A stretch of DNA of 32,435 nt from Planctomycetota bacterium (GCA_022616235.1 JAKEFC010000207.1:1-32435), one strand, 5' to 3'. Shown: positions 1-7,478, counted from the stretch's first letter. Notes: generated by a model not told the origin, from the letters alone. Translations and numbers: made by a program.

Positions 1-93
1 CCCACGTGCTTAACCAACTGAACCGCCGTGTACGGACCCGTACGCACGGTGGTGTGGGAGGGGTCGGGCCGTGAGGCCCGCCCCTATCCCGAT
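1..93 (+). mobile_element. Group II intron, 3' end only (domains V and VI), probably class IIC
   Basis: Positions 20-53 have the exact 34-nt length of a group II intron domain V. A 9-bp lower helix (22-30 with 45-53) contains a CGC catalytic triad at 24-26 with the expected G-U pair. A two-nucleotide CG bulge lies at 43-44 and a short 4-bp upper helix (31-34 with 39-42) closes a 4-nt loop. Positions 56-90 then fold as domain VI: GGGAGGGG against CCCC and TCCC, with an inner GGGCC/GGCCC hairpin. A86 is unpaired eight nucleotides from the intron end, the usual branch-point position. The intron would end at T93 (CCCGAT). The CGC triad and short upper helix point to class IIC. The reverse transcriptase gene would lie to the left, outside the window. 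Class is inference; the fold is seen directly. Confidence 0.8.
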
Positions 94-150
94 CGGTGGC
101 CTGACACCGCCTTTCCATTCTGCGGAGGGAGAACTTCAAACGTGCACGTA

Positions 151-167
151 ACGAGGCAGAGCCTCGT
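151..167. other. Inverted repeat downstream of the acyl-CoA dehydrogenase gene
   Basis: A 7-bp perfect inverted repeat (ACGAGGC, AGA loop, GCCTCGT) lies about 40 nt past the stop codon of the minus-strand dehydrogenase gene and about 58 nt after the group II intron end. It could end the dehydrogenase transcript, but there is no T-run after it. No gene is seen in 94-207. Confidence 0.35.
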
Positions 168-207
168 CACGAGGCGCTGCGTCGAGCCACAACACGACGC
201 GGCGCCG

Positions 208-1374
208 CTACTCGAATGCGGAGATGCCGGTGATCGCCTGGCCCAGGATCAGCGTGTGAATGTCGTGGGTCCCCTCGTAGGTGAACACGGACTCGAGATT
301 CAACATGTGCCGGCCGATCGGATACTCGTCGGTGACGCCGTTCGCGCCCAACATGTCGCGGGCGGTTCGCGCGGCTTCGAGCGCGTGGAATACGTTGTTG
401 CGCTTGGCGAGCGATACTTGCTGCGCAGTCGCTTTGCCTTGATCCTTCAGCCTGCCGGCGCGCAGCGCGAGCAGTTGTCCCTTCGTCAATTCCGTGAGCA
501 TGTGCGCCAACTTCGCCTGGACGAGCTGAAACGATGCGATCGGCTTGCCGAATTGGATCCGGCTCATGGCGTAGTTCCGGGCGCAGTCGTAGCACGCCAT
601 GAACGATCCGAGCGCCCCCCAGGCGATTCCGTAGCGTGCTGCCGTGAGGCAAGAGAGCGGCCCCTTGAGGCCGCTGACGCCGGGGAGGATCTGCGAGGCG
701 GGGATCCGACACTCTTGGAAGTGCAGCTCGGATGTCACGGATGCGCGGAGCGAGAACTTCCCGCTCTGGAGCGTCGTCGAGAACCCCGCCGTGCCCTTGT
801 CCACGAGGAATCCCCGCACCACGCCATCCAGCTTCGCCCACACGAGGGCAACGTCCGCGATGGACCCGTTCGTAATCCACATCTTGTTGCCGTTGAGGAC
901 GAAGGCATCGCGGTCCTTCCTGGCGCTCGTGATCATTCCGGCAGGATTGGAGCCGTAATCGGGTTCCGTCAGCCCGAAGCAGCCGATCGACTCCCCCCGC
1001 GCCATGCGCGGCAGATAACGCTGCTTTTGCTCTTCGCTGCCGAACGCATGGATCGGATACATGACGAGGGCGCCCTGCACGGATGCGAACGACCGCAAAC
1101 CGCTGTCGCCGCGCTCCAGCTCCTGCATGATCAGACCGTAGGCGACGTTATTGAGTCCCGCGCACGAGTACCCTTCCAGATTCGCGCCGAGAACGCCGAG
1201 TTCTCCGAGCTGGGGGATGAGATGGGCCGGGAAAGTGCCATCGCGAAAGTGCTTCTCGATGACGGGGATCACTTCGCCATCGACGAAGTCGCGGATCGAG
1301 CGTCGCACGAGCTGCTCTTCTTCGCTCAAGAGCTCGTCCAACCCGTAGAAGTCGACGCCTTCGAAACGTTTCAT
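208..1374 (-). CDS. gcdH: Acyl-CoA dehydrogenase, glutaryl-CoA dehydrogenase type
   Basis: A 388-residue FAD enzyme of the acyl-CoA dehydrogenase family. It most resembles glutaryl-CoA dehydrogenase, which oxidises and decarboxylates glutaryl-CoA to crotonyl-CoA in lysine and tryptophan breakdown. Family marks visible are SVQGALVMYPIHAFGSEEQ, the FAD/substrate motif CFGLTEPDYGSNP, and YEGTHDIHTLILGQ near the C-terminus, whose Glu (about residue 367) matches the catalytic base of the human enzyme. The reading frame is open 11 codons further upstream, but ATG 1374 is chosen because GGAGG stands 11 nt before it and the homologous N-terminus begins there. It stands alone, with no CoA-transferase or electron-transfer flavoprotein genes beside it. 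A general acyl-CoA dehydrogenase is the alternative, but the Glu position and SVQ motif favour GCDH. Confidence 0.9.
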   Translation of the reverse strand: MKRFEGVDFYGLDELLSEEEQLVRRSIRDFVDGEVIPVIEKHFRDGTFPAHLIPQLGELGVLGANLEGYSCAGLNNVAYGLIMQELERGDSGLRSFASVQGALVMYPIHAFGSEEQKQRYLPRMARGESIGCFGLTEPDYGSNPAGMITSARKDRDAFVLNGNKMWITNGSIADVALVWAKLDGVVRGFLVDKGTAGFSTTLQSGKFSLRASVTSELHFQECRIPASQILPGVSGLKGPLSCLTAARYGIAWGALGSFMACYDCARNYAMSRIQFGKPIASFQLVQAKLAHMLTELTKGQLLALRAGRLKDQGKATAQQVSLAKRNNVFHALEAARTARDMLGANGVTDEYPIGRHMLNLESVFTYEGTHDIHTLILGQAITGISAFE

Positions 1375-1760
1375 GCGATGTCGCACCTCCGGGGCTTCCG
1401 ATTGCAAAGCTCCGCCGAGACGCGCGGCACGGCGGCAGCGGACCCTAGCCCGAATTATTCATGATCCTTCTACTAGAAGCGTCGATGTGCCTGCCTGGCT
1501 GCGTCGAAACCACGACTTCGATCCTCAACGACCACCCCAGGTCGCCTCCGGTCGAAGTCGCGGTTTCTCCTTGCCATCCAACCACCTCGACGCTTTCGTA
1601 ACGAAGTTCATGAATAACCCGGGCTTGGCCGCGAGTCGATTGCTCCTGTCCGGATCACGACATCGGCGCAGTCGTTGCCGGGGCGGCACGGCCAATTGCG
1701 AGGCGAATGAAGGCGCAGCGTGCCGCTGCAAGCGCGCGCGTGCGCGCCGAGGAGTAGATA
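1375..1760. other. Intergenic region, no supported gene
   Basis: The 386 nt between the dehydrogenase start and tRNA-Glu hold no reading frame that looks like a protein. The one local mark is a 13-nt perfect palindrome, CTTCTACTAGAAG at 1467-1479, with an AT-rich stretch (GAATTATTC) just before it at 1452-1460. This would suit an operator and promoter for the dehydrogenase gene, but I see no clear -35 box. Confidence 0.3.
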
Positions 1761-1838
1761 TGGTGACCCCAAGGGGATTCGAACCCCTGTTACCAGGATG
1801 AAAACCTGGTGTCCTAGACCTGGCTAGACGATGGGGCC
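1761..1838 (-). tRNA. tRNA-Glu (anticodon TTC)
   Basis: On the minus strand the acceptor arms GGCCCCA and TGGGGTC pair (one G-U), followed by A73 and an encoded CCA. The anticodon arm is CCAGG, loop TTTTCAT, CCTGG, giving anticodon TTC. The T arm has the usual GGTTCGAATCC core. It lies 11 nt downstream of tRNA-Lys and very likely shares its promoter. tRNA-Glu is one of the three tRNAs modified by MnmH, which is also encoded in this window. Confidence 0.97.
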
Positions 1839-1849
1839 ATGAGAAATCA

Positions 1850-1925
1850 TGGTGAGGGCAGGTGGATTCGAACCACCGACCATCGCCTTAAAAGGGCGGT
1901 GCTCTACCTACTGAGCTATGCCCTC
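1850..1925 (-). tRNA. tRNA-Lys (anticodon TTT)
   Basis: On the minus strand the acceptor arm GAGGGCA pairs with TGCCCTC, followed by A73 and an encoded CCA. The anticodon stem-loop CCGCC, CTTTTAA, GGCGA gives anticodon TTT, with a C-A mismatch at the first pair (27-43). The D arm (GCTCAGTAGGTAGAGC) and T arm (GGTGGTTCGAATCCACC) are normal. It is the first gene of a two-tRNA unit with tRNA-Glu, starting a few nucleotides after the predicted transcription start. Confidence 0.97.
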
Positions 1926-1938
1926 GCAAAGAGGCGGG

Positions 1939-1966
1939 ATTATAGGGAAGCGATCTTGACTGTCAA
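1939..1966 (-). promoter_or_regulatory. Perfect-consensus sigma-70 promoter of the tRNA-Lys/tRNA-Glu unit
   Basis: The minus strand reads TTGACA, 16 nt, TATAAT, both hexamers exact. The predicted start at about 1932 is only a few nucleotides before mature tRNA-Lys. A full consensus match is uncommon and fits high stable-RNA expression. Confidence 0.9.
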
Positions 1967-2034
1967 CCTGGACGCGTTTCCGAGCGCTCCCGATGCGTAA
2001 CACCGCGCGCTCGAAGTGCGAGCGTTGCGGCGAT

Positions 2035-2595
2035 TCAAACTTGCATCAGCTCGCTGGTCTTCTTCTTCAAGTCGTCATCCACGGTGCCTTCGATCTTCTT
2101 GGTGAGTTTTTGTATCTCTTCCTTCGCGGTGTGCGACTCGTCCTGGCTCATGCCGCCATCCTTCTCGGCCTGCTCGCAGTGCTTGTTCGCATCGCGACGG
2201 ACGTTCCTGACTGCGACGCGCGCCTCCTCGGCCACATCCTTCGCCCGCGCGACGAGCTGCTTGCGGCGCTCTTCGGATAGCGGCGGTACCTTCAGGCGGA
2301 TCAGCTTGCCGTCGCTCTGGGGCGTAATGCCCACGTCCGACTTCAAGATTCCCTTCTCGATCGCGGAAACGGATGACGGATCGAAGGGCTTCACGACCAA
2401 CAGGTCCCCCTCCGGCGCGGAGATGTTGGCGATGTTCTTGAGCGGAGTCGGACTGCCGTAGTAATCGATCCGGATTCCCTCGATCAGTCCGGCGTGAGCG
2501 CGGCCCGTGCGCATCGAGCGCAGTTCGTGCCGAAACACCTCGATCGCTTTTTCCATGCGCTCCTCTGCATCGAGCAAGATCTCGTCGTAACCCAT
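2035..2595 (-). CDS. frr: Ribosome recycling factor
   Basis: A 186-residue protein matching ribosome recycling factor in length and sequence. With EF-G it splits the post-termination ribosome. Recognisable stretches are the N-terminal helix EERMEKAIEVFRHELRSMRTGRA, broken here by family marks such as SMRTGRA, then YYGSPTPLKNIANIS, and the C-terminal helices with PPLSEERRKQLV and KKIEGTVDDD. The ATG start has AAGGAG eight nucleotides upstream. It is the last gene of the rpsB-tsf-pyrH-frr cluster, 78 nt after pyrH. No terminator with a T-run follows it; the tRNA-Lys promoter lies about 70 nt beyond its stop. Confidence 0.97.
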   Translation of the reverse strand: MGYDEILLDAEERMEKAIEVFRHELRSMRTGRAHAGLIEGIRIDYYGSPTPLKNIANISAPEGDLLVVKPFDPSSVSAIEKGILKSDVGITPQSDGKLIRLKVPPLSEERRKQLVARAKDVAEEARVAVRNVRRDANKHCEQAEKDGGMSQDESHTAKEEIQKLTKKIEGTVDDDLKKKTSELMQV

Positions 2596-2631
2596 GCAAT
2601 GCGCTCCTTGTCCTGCTCTCGGCTCGCCCTT

Positions 2632-2657
2632 GCGCCGGACCGCGAGACTTCCGGCGC
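2632..2657 (-). other. Hairpin between pyrH and frr
   Basis: An 8-bp perfect inverted repeat (GCGCCGGA and TCCGGCGC, 10-nt loop) lies about 17 nt after the pyrH stop and before the frr ribosome binding site. It has no T-run, so RNA stabilisation, processing or weak attenuation is more likely than termination. Confidence 0.4.
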
Positions 2658-2673
2658 CGAGCGCATCCTTGCT

Positions 2674-3390
2674 CTATTCCGACGCGATCAACGTACCCAA
2701 CTCGCCGCCTTCCAACGCGCGGCGCACGTTGCCGCGTTCCATCATGTCGAAGACTCGGATCGGGAGGCGGTGCTCCATGCACATCGCGATTGCCGTCGTG
2801 TCCATCACTTGCAACCCCTGGCGCAGTACTTCTGCGAAAGTGATCCGCTCGTAGCGCTTCGCTTTCGCGTCCTTGTTGGGATCCTCGCTGTAGACGCCGC
2901 TCACTTTGGTCCCCTTGAGCAGCACGCTCGCGCCGATCTCCACCGCTCGCAGGCTCGCGCACGTGTCGGTGGAAAAGTAGGGATTCCCGGTTCCGCCGAC
3001 CAGGATCACGACCCGCTTCTTCGCGAGGTGGCGCAGGCAGCGGCCCAGCACGAACGATTCGACGACGTTGCGCACCTCGATCGCCGACAACACCCTGGCA
3101 TCTACCCCCTCCGCCGTGAGAGCGGAGTGCAAGGCGAGGCCGTTCATCACGGTGGCGAGCATTCCCATGTAGTCCGCGGTCGCACGCCCGATCGATGCGT
3201 CGGCGACGGATTTGCCGCGCAGGTAGTTGCCGCCGCCGATGACCAGACCGACTTCGATCCCCGCTTGTACCGGGACGCGGAGCTCCGCCGCGAGCTGGCG
3301 CACGACCTTGCCATCGATGCCGAAGCTGCCGGCGGCGGACATCGCTTCGCCGCTCAGCTTCAACAAGACTCTGCGCGCCTTCTCCGCCAT
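2674..3390 (-). CDS. pyrH: UMP kinase
   Basis: A 238-residue amino-acid-kinase-fold enzyme that phosphorylates UMP to UDP for pyrimidine nucleotide supply. It is the bacterial hexameric type, unrelated to eukaryotic UMP/CMP kinase. Visible are the N-terminal phosphate loop VLLKLSGEAM, IGGGNYLRG, ADYMGMLATVMNGLAL, GGTGNPYFSTDT and LKGTKVSGVYSEDP, all in family order. The ATG start follows a GGGGGAG ribosome binding site closely. It lies between tsf and frr, the usual position. Full length with nothing missing. Confidence 0.97.
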   Translation of the reverse strand: MAEKARRVLLKLSGEAMSAAGSFGIDGKVVRQLAAELRVPVQAGIEVGLVIGGGNYLRGKSVADASIGRATADYMGMLATVMNGLALHSALTAEGVDARVLSAIEVRNVVESFVLGRCLRHLAKKRVVILVGGTGNPYFSTDTCASLRAVEIGASVLLKGTKVSGVYSEDPNKDAKAKRYERITFAEVLRQGLQVMDTTAIAMCMEHRLPIRVFDMMERGNVRRALEGGELGTLIASE

Positions 3391-3432
3391 CCACTCCCCC
3401 GCCGCGCCAGGTCGCCGCTGTGCCGCCCGCGC

Positions 3433-3454
3433 ATCGCTCCCGCGAGGGAGCGAT
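3433..3454 (-). other. Hairpin between tsf and pyrH
   Basis: A 9-bp perfect inverted repeat (ATCGCTCCC, 4-nt loop, GGGAGCGAT) starts eight nucleotides after the tsf stop. No T-run follows. Together with the hairpin between pyrH and frr it suggests the cluster is tuned by RNA structure in the gaps. Confidence 0.45.
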
Positions 3455-3461
3455 CTGCCGG

Positions 3462-4061
3462 CTATTGCGCGCCCAACTCGAGCCGCATGAATCGCCCGAT
3501 CGTGATGTTCTCGCCGATCGTCGCGATCTTTTCGACCAAGAGATCCTGGATCGTTTTCTTCTCATCCTTGACGAATGGCTGCAAGAGCAGGCACTTCGAG
3601 GCGATGAACTGCTCGATCTTCGACTCTACGAGCTTGTTCCTCGCGTCCGGTGGCTCCTTCGCGATCGCATGGGATTCGAGGAGCATGTCACGCTCCTTGG
3701 CGATCAGCGCGGGATCGAGATCCTCCCTCCGGAGCGCAATGGGATTCGCCCACGCGATGTGCATGCTGAGGTCGCGGATCAACTGTTGGAATTGCTCGTT
3801 CTTGGCCACGAAATCGGTCTCGCACATTACCTCGACGAGCACGCCGATCTTGCCGTTGGAATGCACGTATTGGCCGATCCACCCCTGCGAGGTGGCCCGG
3901 CTCGCCTTCTTGGCGGCCTGCGCGACCCCGCGCTTTCGCAGGTATTCGACCGCCTTCGCTCCATCCCCTTCGCACTCCGAGAGCGCGCGCTTGCACTCCA
4001 TGAAACCGGCGCCCGTCGATTCACGGAGCTTCTTCACATCTTCCGCCGAAATCTCTTTCAC
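3462..4061 (-). CDS. tsf: Translation elongation factor Ts, short form
   Basis: A nucleotide exchange factor for EF-Tu. The N-terminal UBA-like domain (KEISAEDVKKLRESTGAGF, then MECKRALSECEGD) and the core motif CETDFVAKNEQF that touches EF-Tu are clear. At 199 residues it is the short form, like that of Thermus, and shorter than the E. coli protein (about 280), so the second core subdomain is reduced. The frame is open to a TTG at 4097, but GTG 4061 gives the family N-terminus and has AAAGAG nine nucleotides before it. The 156-nt gap from rpsB may carry regulatory RNA, but I could not resolve one. Confidence 0.94.
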   Translation of the reverse strand: MKEISAEDVKKLRESTGAGFMECKRALSECEGDGAKAVEYLRKRGVAQAAKKASRATSQGWIGQYVHSNGKIGVLVEVMCETDFVAKNEQFQQLIRDLSMHIAWANPIALRREDLDPALIAKERDMLLESHAIAKEPPDARNKLVESKIEQFIASKCLLLQPFVKDEKKTIQDLLVEKIATIGENITIGRFMRLELGAQ

Positions 4062-4217
4062 GTTCAACTCTTTCAACGAGTCGCAGGCCCGGCGCAAGGC
4101 ATCGGATCCATGCCTCGGGATTCCTCGGGGGACTAGTGCAAAGAACTTTCGCTGCGGCGCCCTCGCCCCGAAACGCGCGCCGCCGTCTGGAATGCTCCGC
4201 GAACCGACGTCCGGTCG

Positions 4218-5063
4218 TTAGGTCGCGCTGCCGCTCGTGGAGAGCTGCGCCCCGGAACCGGTTGCCAATCCTGCCGCTGCATCGGAGCGGGCTGCGTCCG
4301 CGCGGCGTTGCTCCGCGCGACGTTGCTCCTCCTGCACTTCCTCGAGGCGTTGCTTCTCTTCGACTTTTTGGCGCTCGACGAGCTTGTCGCGGCCGGCAAC
4401 GACCGAATCCGCCAGGCATCGAACGATCAACTCGATGGAGCGGTATGCGTCATCGTTGCCCGGAATCACGATGTCGACGTCTTCGGGATTGCAATCCGTG
4501 TCCACGAGCGAGACGACCGGGATCCCCATCAGACGAGCTTCCTTCACCGCGATGTAGTCGCGGCGAATGTCGGCGACGATCAAAGCTCCGGGCAGCTTCG
4601 CCAATCGCCGAATTCCCTCTAGGTTTCGGTGAATCTTGCGTCTTTCGCGGCGGATCGACGCGACTTCCTTCTTTGTCCTCAGCGCAATGGATGCATCGCT
4701 TTCGAGCGCTTCCAGCTCGTGAAGCCGCTTGAGGCGGGAGAGGATCGTGTTGAAGTTCGTGAGGGTTCCGCCGAGCCAACGGTGGGTAACGAAGTGCATT
4801 CCGCAACGCTCGGCGTGTTGGCGCACGATCTCGCGCGCCTGGTACTTCGTGCCGACGAATATCACTTCGTGTCCCGCTTCCGTCAACGCGGTCAGGAAGT
4901 GGCTCGCCCGCAGGATTCCTTTGATGGTCTCCCGCAGATCGACGATATGAATGTGATTGTGCTTGCCGTAGATGTACCGGGCCATATTCGGATGCCAGCG
5001 GCTTGCGCGATGTCCGAAATGAACGCCCGACTCGATCAGATCCTTGAGCGTGACCATTCCCAC
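4218..5063 (-). CDS. rpsB: 30S ribosomal protein S2 (uS2)
   Basis: A 281-residue ribosomal protein of the small subunit, first gene of the rpsB-tsf-pyrH-frr cluster. Family marks are ESGVHFGHRASRWHPNM, YIYGKHNHIHIVDL, FVGTKYQAREIV, RWLGGTLTNF and the C-terminal VSLVDTDCNPEDVDIVIPGNDDAYRSI. After about residue 235 it carries a charged tail rich in Glu, Gln, Arg and Ala, longer than in E. coli, probably disordered. The GTG start at 5063 has GGAAGGT eight nucleotides upstream; an ATG two codons inside (5057) is possible but too far from that site. Confidence 0.97.
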   Translation of the reverse strand: MGMVTLKDLIESGVHFGHRASRWHPNMARYIYGKHNHIHIVDLRETIKGILRASHFLTALTEAGHEVIFVGTKYQAREIVRQHAERCGMHFVTHRWLGGTLTNFNTILSRLKRLHELEALESDASIALRTKKEVASIRRERRKIHRNLEGIRRLAKLPGALIVADIRRDYIAVKEARLMGIPVVSLVDTDCNPEDVDIVIPGNDDAYRSIELIVRCLADSVVAGRDKLVERQKVEEKQRLEEVQEEQRRAEQRRADAARSDAAAGLATGSGAQLSTSGSAT

Positions 5064-5414
5064 GAAGCACTACCTTCCGTGCGGCCCCCGGCCAAGGCGG
5101 TCTTTTGGAGCAAGAGCCGCACCGGAATCGAGCCGCGAAAACCTGTTTGCTTGCTCGGGGCGCCTCCAAGGGCGCTCACTCGAGCCGACGAAGACAAGAC
5201 CCGGCAGCTTACCGCTTCCCTGCCCCACCCGCAAGTGCGGCAGTGGCTCGAACTCATTTCAATGCCTCGCCGTCGGCCCGAGGTCGAGCGAGAAGCGCGC
5301 GCGCAAGGAGAGCCGCAGAGTCGTATCGATGGAGAAAAACGGCGATGAGGCTCGACACCGCGCGCGTGCCCCGCAGCCGATCGAAGCCTGGCCAGGTTTC
5401 GAAACGAACTCAAT
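5064..5414. other. Region between the GnnA-like gene and rpsB, no supported gene
   Basis: The 351 nt hold no credible reading frame; the only long one overlaps the start of rpsB and looks like a shadow. It should contain the rpsB promoter and leader, since both flanking genes are on the minus strand, but I cannot point to a good promoter or terminator. Confidence 0.3.
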
Positions 5415-6446
5415 TCACGCGCGAGGGCGCCGTCCCCGCGCCATGAAGCGCTCTTTTTGCGCGCGGATGCGCTCTTCGACGATTGCAGCCGCTGCCATCG
5501 CTCGCCGGCCGTGCATTCCAGTCACGCTCGGAGTAGTACGAGCAATCGCGGAGTCGACGAACGATCGCAGCTCGAGCGCAAGCGGCTCTCCTTCGTGCGC
5601 CTCGAGGAATTCGGTTCGCACGTGCCGCGCCAAGAATTCCGCTTCGCCTTCGGGGGCCGTGATGCGCCCCCCGGCATCGAGAAAAGCGGCAGGGTCGTAG
5701 CCGTCGCGCAGATGGATGCGCATGCCGGCTTTCGCCACCAAATCCATGCTCACGTAGGAGCGCTCGGAGAACACGCGAATCTTGCGCGAGCGATTCATGG
5801 CCACGCGGCTCGTCTTCACCATGGCGATGCAGCCGTTGCGAAACACGATGCGAGCCGTCGCGAGATCATCGGTCGGAGAGAGCACGGAAGCTCCTGCGGC
5901 CTCGATCTCCTCCCAGTCGTCATCCGTGAAGTAGAGCACCAAGTCGAGATCGTGAATCATGAGATCGAGCACGACGCTGACATCCGTCGATCGCAGGCTG
6001 AACGGATGGATCCGGTCGCACTCGATGAAGACGGGCGTTCCCAGCTTCGGCTTCGCCGCGACGATGATCGGATTGAAGCGCTCGATGTGCCCTACTTGCA
6101 GGATCGCCCCCGAGCGCTCCGCCGCGGCGATGATCCTGTCCGCTTCTTCCAGCGTGGCGGCGAGCGGCTTCTCGATGAGAACCGCCTTGCCGGCTTCGAG
6201 AAATGGGAGCGCGACTTCGCAGTGGCGCGGAGTGGGCACGGCGATGCTCACGGCATCGACGAGGGGCAGCACTCCGGCAGGGTCCTGGAAGTGCCGAGCG
6301 CCGACGCGACCGGCGACGGTGGCGCCGCGCTCCTCGGCTGGGTCGACGACTCCGACCAGCGTCACGTCCGGCATCGATGCGTAGACGCGAGCGTGCTCCT
6401 TGCCGAGGTGCCCAACTCCGACGACCGCCACTCGTAGCCGGCTCAC
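5415..6446 (-). CDS. Gfo/Idh/MocA-family oxidoreductase, GnnA-like (UDP-GlcNAc 3-dehydrogenase candidate)
   Basis: A 343-residue NAD(P)-dependent sugar oxidoreductase. The N-terminal Rossmann fold reads RVAVVGVGHLGKEHARVYA; the family EKPLAA motif and VGHIERFNP follow, then the C-terminal substrate domain with MIHDLDLVLYF. The GTG start 6446 is preferred because it sits seven nucleotides after the lpxA stop with GAGGA overlapping that stop; the frame is open 25 codons into lpxA, but those have no family likeness. Members of this family placed next to lpxA include GnnA, which oxidises the 3-OH of UDP-GlcNAc so that GnnB can aminate it, giving an amide-linked lipid A. No gnnB aminotransferase is in the window, so the assignment rests on family and position. 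Other UDP-sugar dehydrogenases of the family remain possible. Confidence 0.8.
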   Translation of the reverse strand: MSRLRVAVVGVGHLGKEHARVYASMPDVTLVGVVDPAEERGATVAGRVGARHFQDPAGVLPLVDAVSIAVPTPRHCEVALPFLEAGKAVLIEKPLAATLEEADRIIAAAERSGAILQVGHIERFNPIIVAAKPKLGTPVFIECDRIHPFSLRSTDVSVVLDLMIHDLDLVLYFTDDDWEEIEAAGASVLSPTDDLATARIVFRNGCIAMVKTSRVAMNRSRKIRVFSERSYVSMDLVAKAGMRIHLRDGYDPAAFLDAGGRITAPEGEAEFLARHVRTEFLEAHEGEPLALELRSFVDSAIARTTPSVTGMHGRRAMAAAAIVEERIRAQKERFMARGRRPRA

Positions 6447-6453
6447 GTGGTCC

Positions 6454-7248
6454 TCATGGTTGGCGCGCGCGCCCTTGGTTGCCGCTGTCCATGCGTTGCA
6501 GGAATCCCAACAGGTATTCACCGTCCGGCGGGATCGGTCCTTGCTCGGCGAGTCGCGCCCGCGCCTCGTTGCGCGGAATGCCTTCGAAGAAGAGCAAGCG
6601 GTGCGCGAGCTTCAACCAGCCGGCGACCTCGTCGGAAAACCCGTTCCGTTTCAAGCCGACGCGGTTGACCGCGCGAACGCGTGCTGGATTCCCCTCGGTA
6701 GTGAGGTACGGCGGCGCGTCGCGAATGATCCGCGTCATTCCTCCCACGAAAGCATACCGGCCGATCGACACGAAATGGTGTGCCGCCGTGAGGCCGCCGA
6801 AACCGGCACCGTCCTCGACGACGACGTGGCCGCCGAGGAGCACGTTGTTCGCCATCGTGATCCGATTTCCGAGCTGGCAGTCATGCGCGATATGGCTGCC
6901 CGTCATGAAGTAGCACTCGTTGCCGATGCGCGTCGTGCCGCCGCCGTGGGAAGTGCCGCGATTCACGGTAACGTGCTCGCGAAACACGTTTCTATCTCCT
7001 ATGACGATCCACGTCTCCTCGCCTGCGAACTTCTTGTCTTGGGGCGGCCCGCCGATTACTACGCCCGGAAAGAGGAGATTTCCGGACCCCAGGCTCGTGT
7101 TTTCCATGATGGACACGTGGGGCAGGAGGCGCGTCCCCGGGCCGATCTGCACCCGCGGGCCAATGAAGCAGTACGCCCCGACTTCGACGCCGGCGCCAAG
7201 CTCCGACTTACGGTCCACGATCGCCGTAGCATGAATCGAACCGGACAT
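6454..7248 (-). CDS. lpxA: UDP-N-acetylglucosamine acyltransferase
   Basis: First enzyme of lipid A synthesis, moving a 3-hydroxyacyl chain from acyl carrier protein to UDP-GlcNAc (or its 3-amino analogue) in the cytoplasm. The 264-residue length fits the E. coli enzyme (262). It shows left-handed beta-helix hexapeptide repeats, the substrate motif PPQDKKFAGE, and SHIAHDC with the catalytic His at about residue 122, followed by the C-terminal helices (GLKRNGFSDE onward). The frame is open to 7320, but ATG 7248 starts at the conserved MSGSIHATAIVD and has AGGAGGT 12 nt upstream. It lies between lpxC-fabZ and a GnnA-like gene, so its acceptor may be the 3-amino sugar. Confidence 0.96.
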   Translation of the reverse strand: MSGSIHATAIVDRKSELGAGVEVGAYCFIGPRVQIGPGTRLLPHVSIMENTSLGSGNLLFPGVVIGGPPQDKKFAGEETWIVIGDRNVFREHVTVNRGTSHGGGTTRIGNECYFMTGSHIAHDCQLGNRITMANNVLLGGHVVVEDGAGFGGLTAAHHFVSIGRYAFVGGMTRIIRDAPPYLTTEGNPARVRAVNRVGLKRNGFSDEVAGWLKLAHRLLFFEGIPRNEARARLAEQGPIPPDGEYLLGFLQRMDSGNQGRARQP

Positions 7249-7430
7249 CGACGGAGCAGAACCTCCTAGGCCACGGCCACTCGCGTTTCGCGCGAGATCG
7301 AGGCCCAATCGTAGGCCCACGCGCCGCGGTCCACTCAGTGTACAAAAGCGCCGCTCGATTCACCAACGGACCGGTTGCATCCGCGGCGAAGCCGATCGAC
7401 TAGCCGAATTCCGCCGCAAGGGAGTGCTCT

Positions 7431-7463
7431 GCCGCCGGCGGCCGGCGGGCGGTGGCCGCCCGC
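7431..7463 (-). other. GC hairpins after lpxC-fabZ
   Basis: Sixteen nucleotides past the lpxC-fabZ stop the minus strand carries an 8-bp hairpin (GCGGGCGG and CCGCCCGC, 3-nt loop), followed directly by the perfect 12-nt palindrome GCCGCCGGCGGC. No T-run follows. It may reduce read-through into lpxA or stabilise the upstream message. The rest of the 230-nt gap (7249-7478) shows no gene. Confidence 0.4.
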
Positions 7464-7478
7464 ACGAGAAGAGCGCGA

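Noticed and set aside
28-1464. Long plus-strand reading frame of 478 codons
   Set aside because: It lies opposite the dehydrogenase gene and starts inside the intron domain V; its composition is that of an antisense shadow of a GC-rich gene.
2494-4221. Plus-strand reading frame of 575 codons
   Set aside because: Antisense to frr, pyrH and tsf, all of which are certain; no domain likeness.
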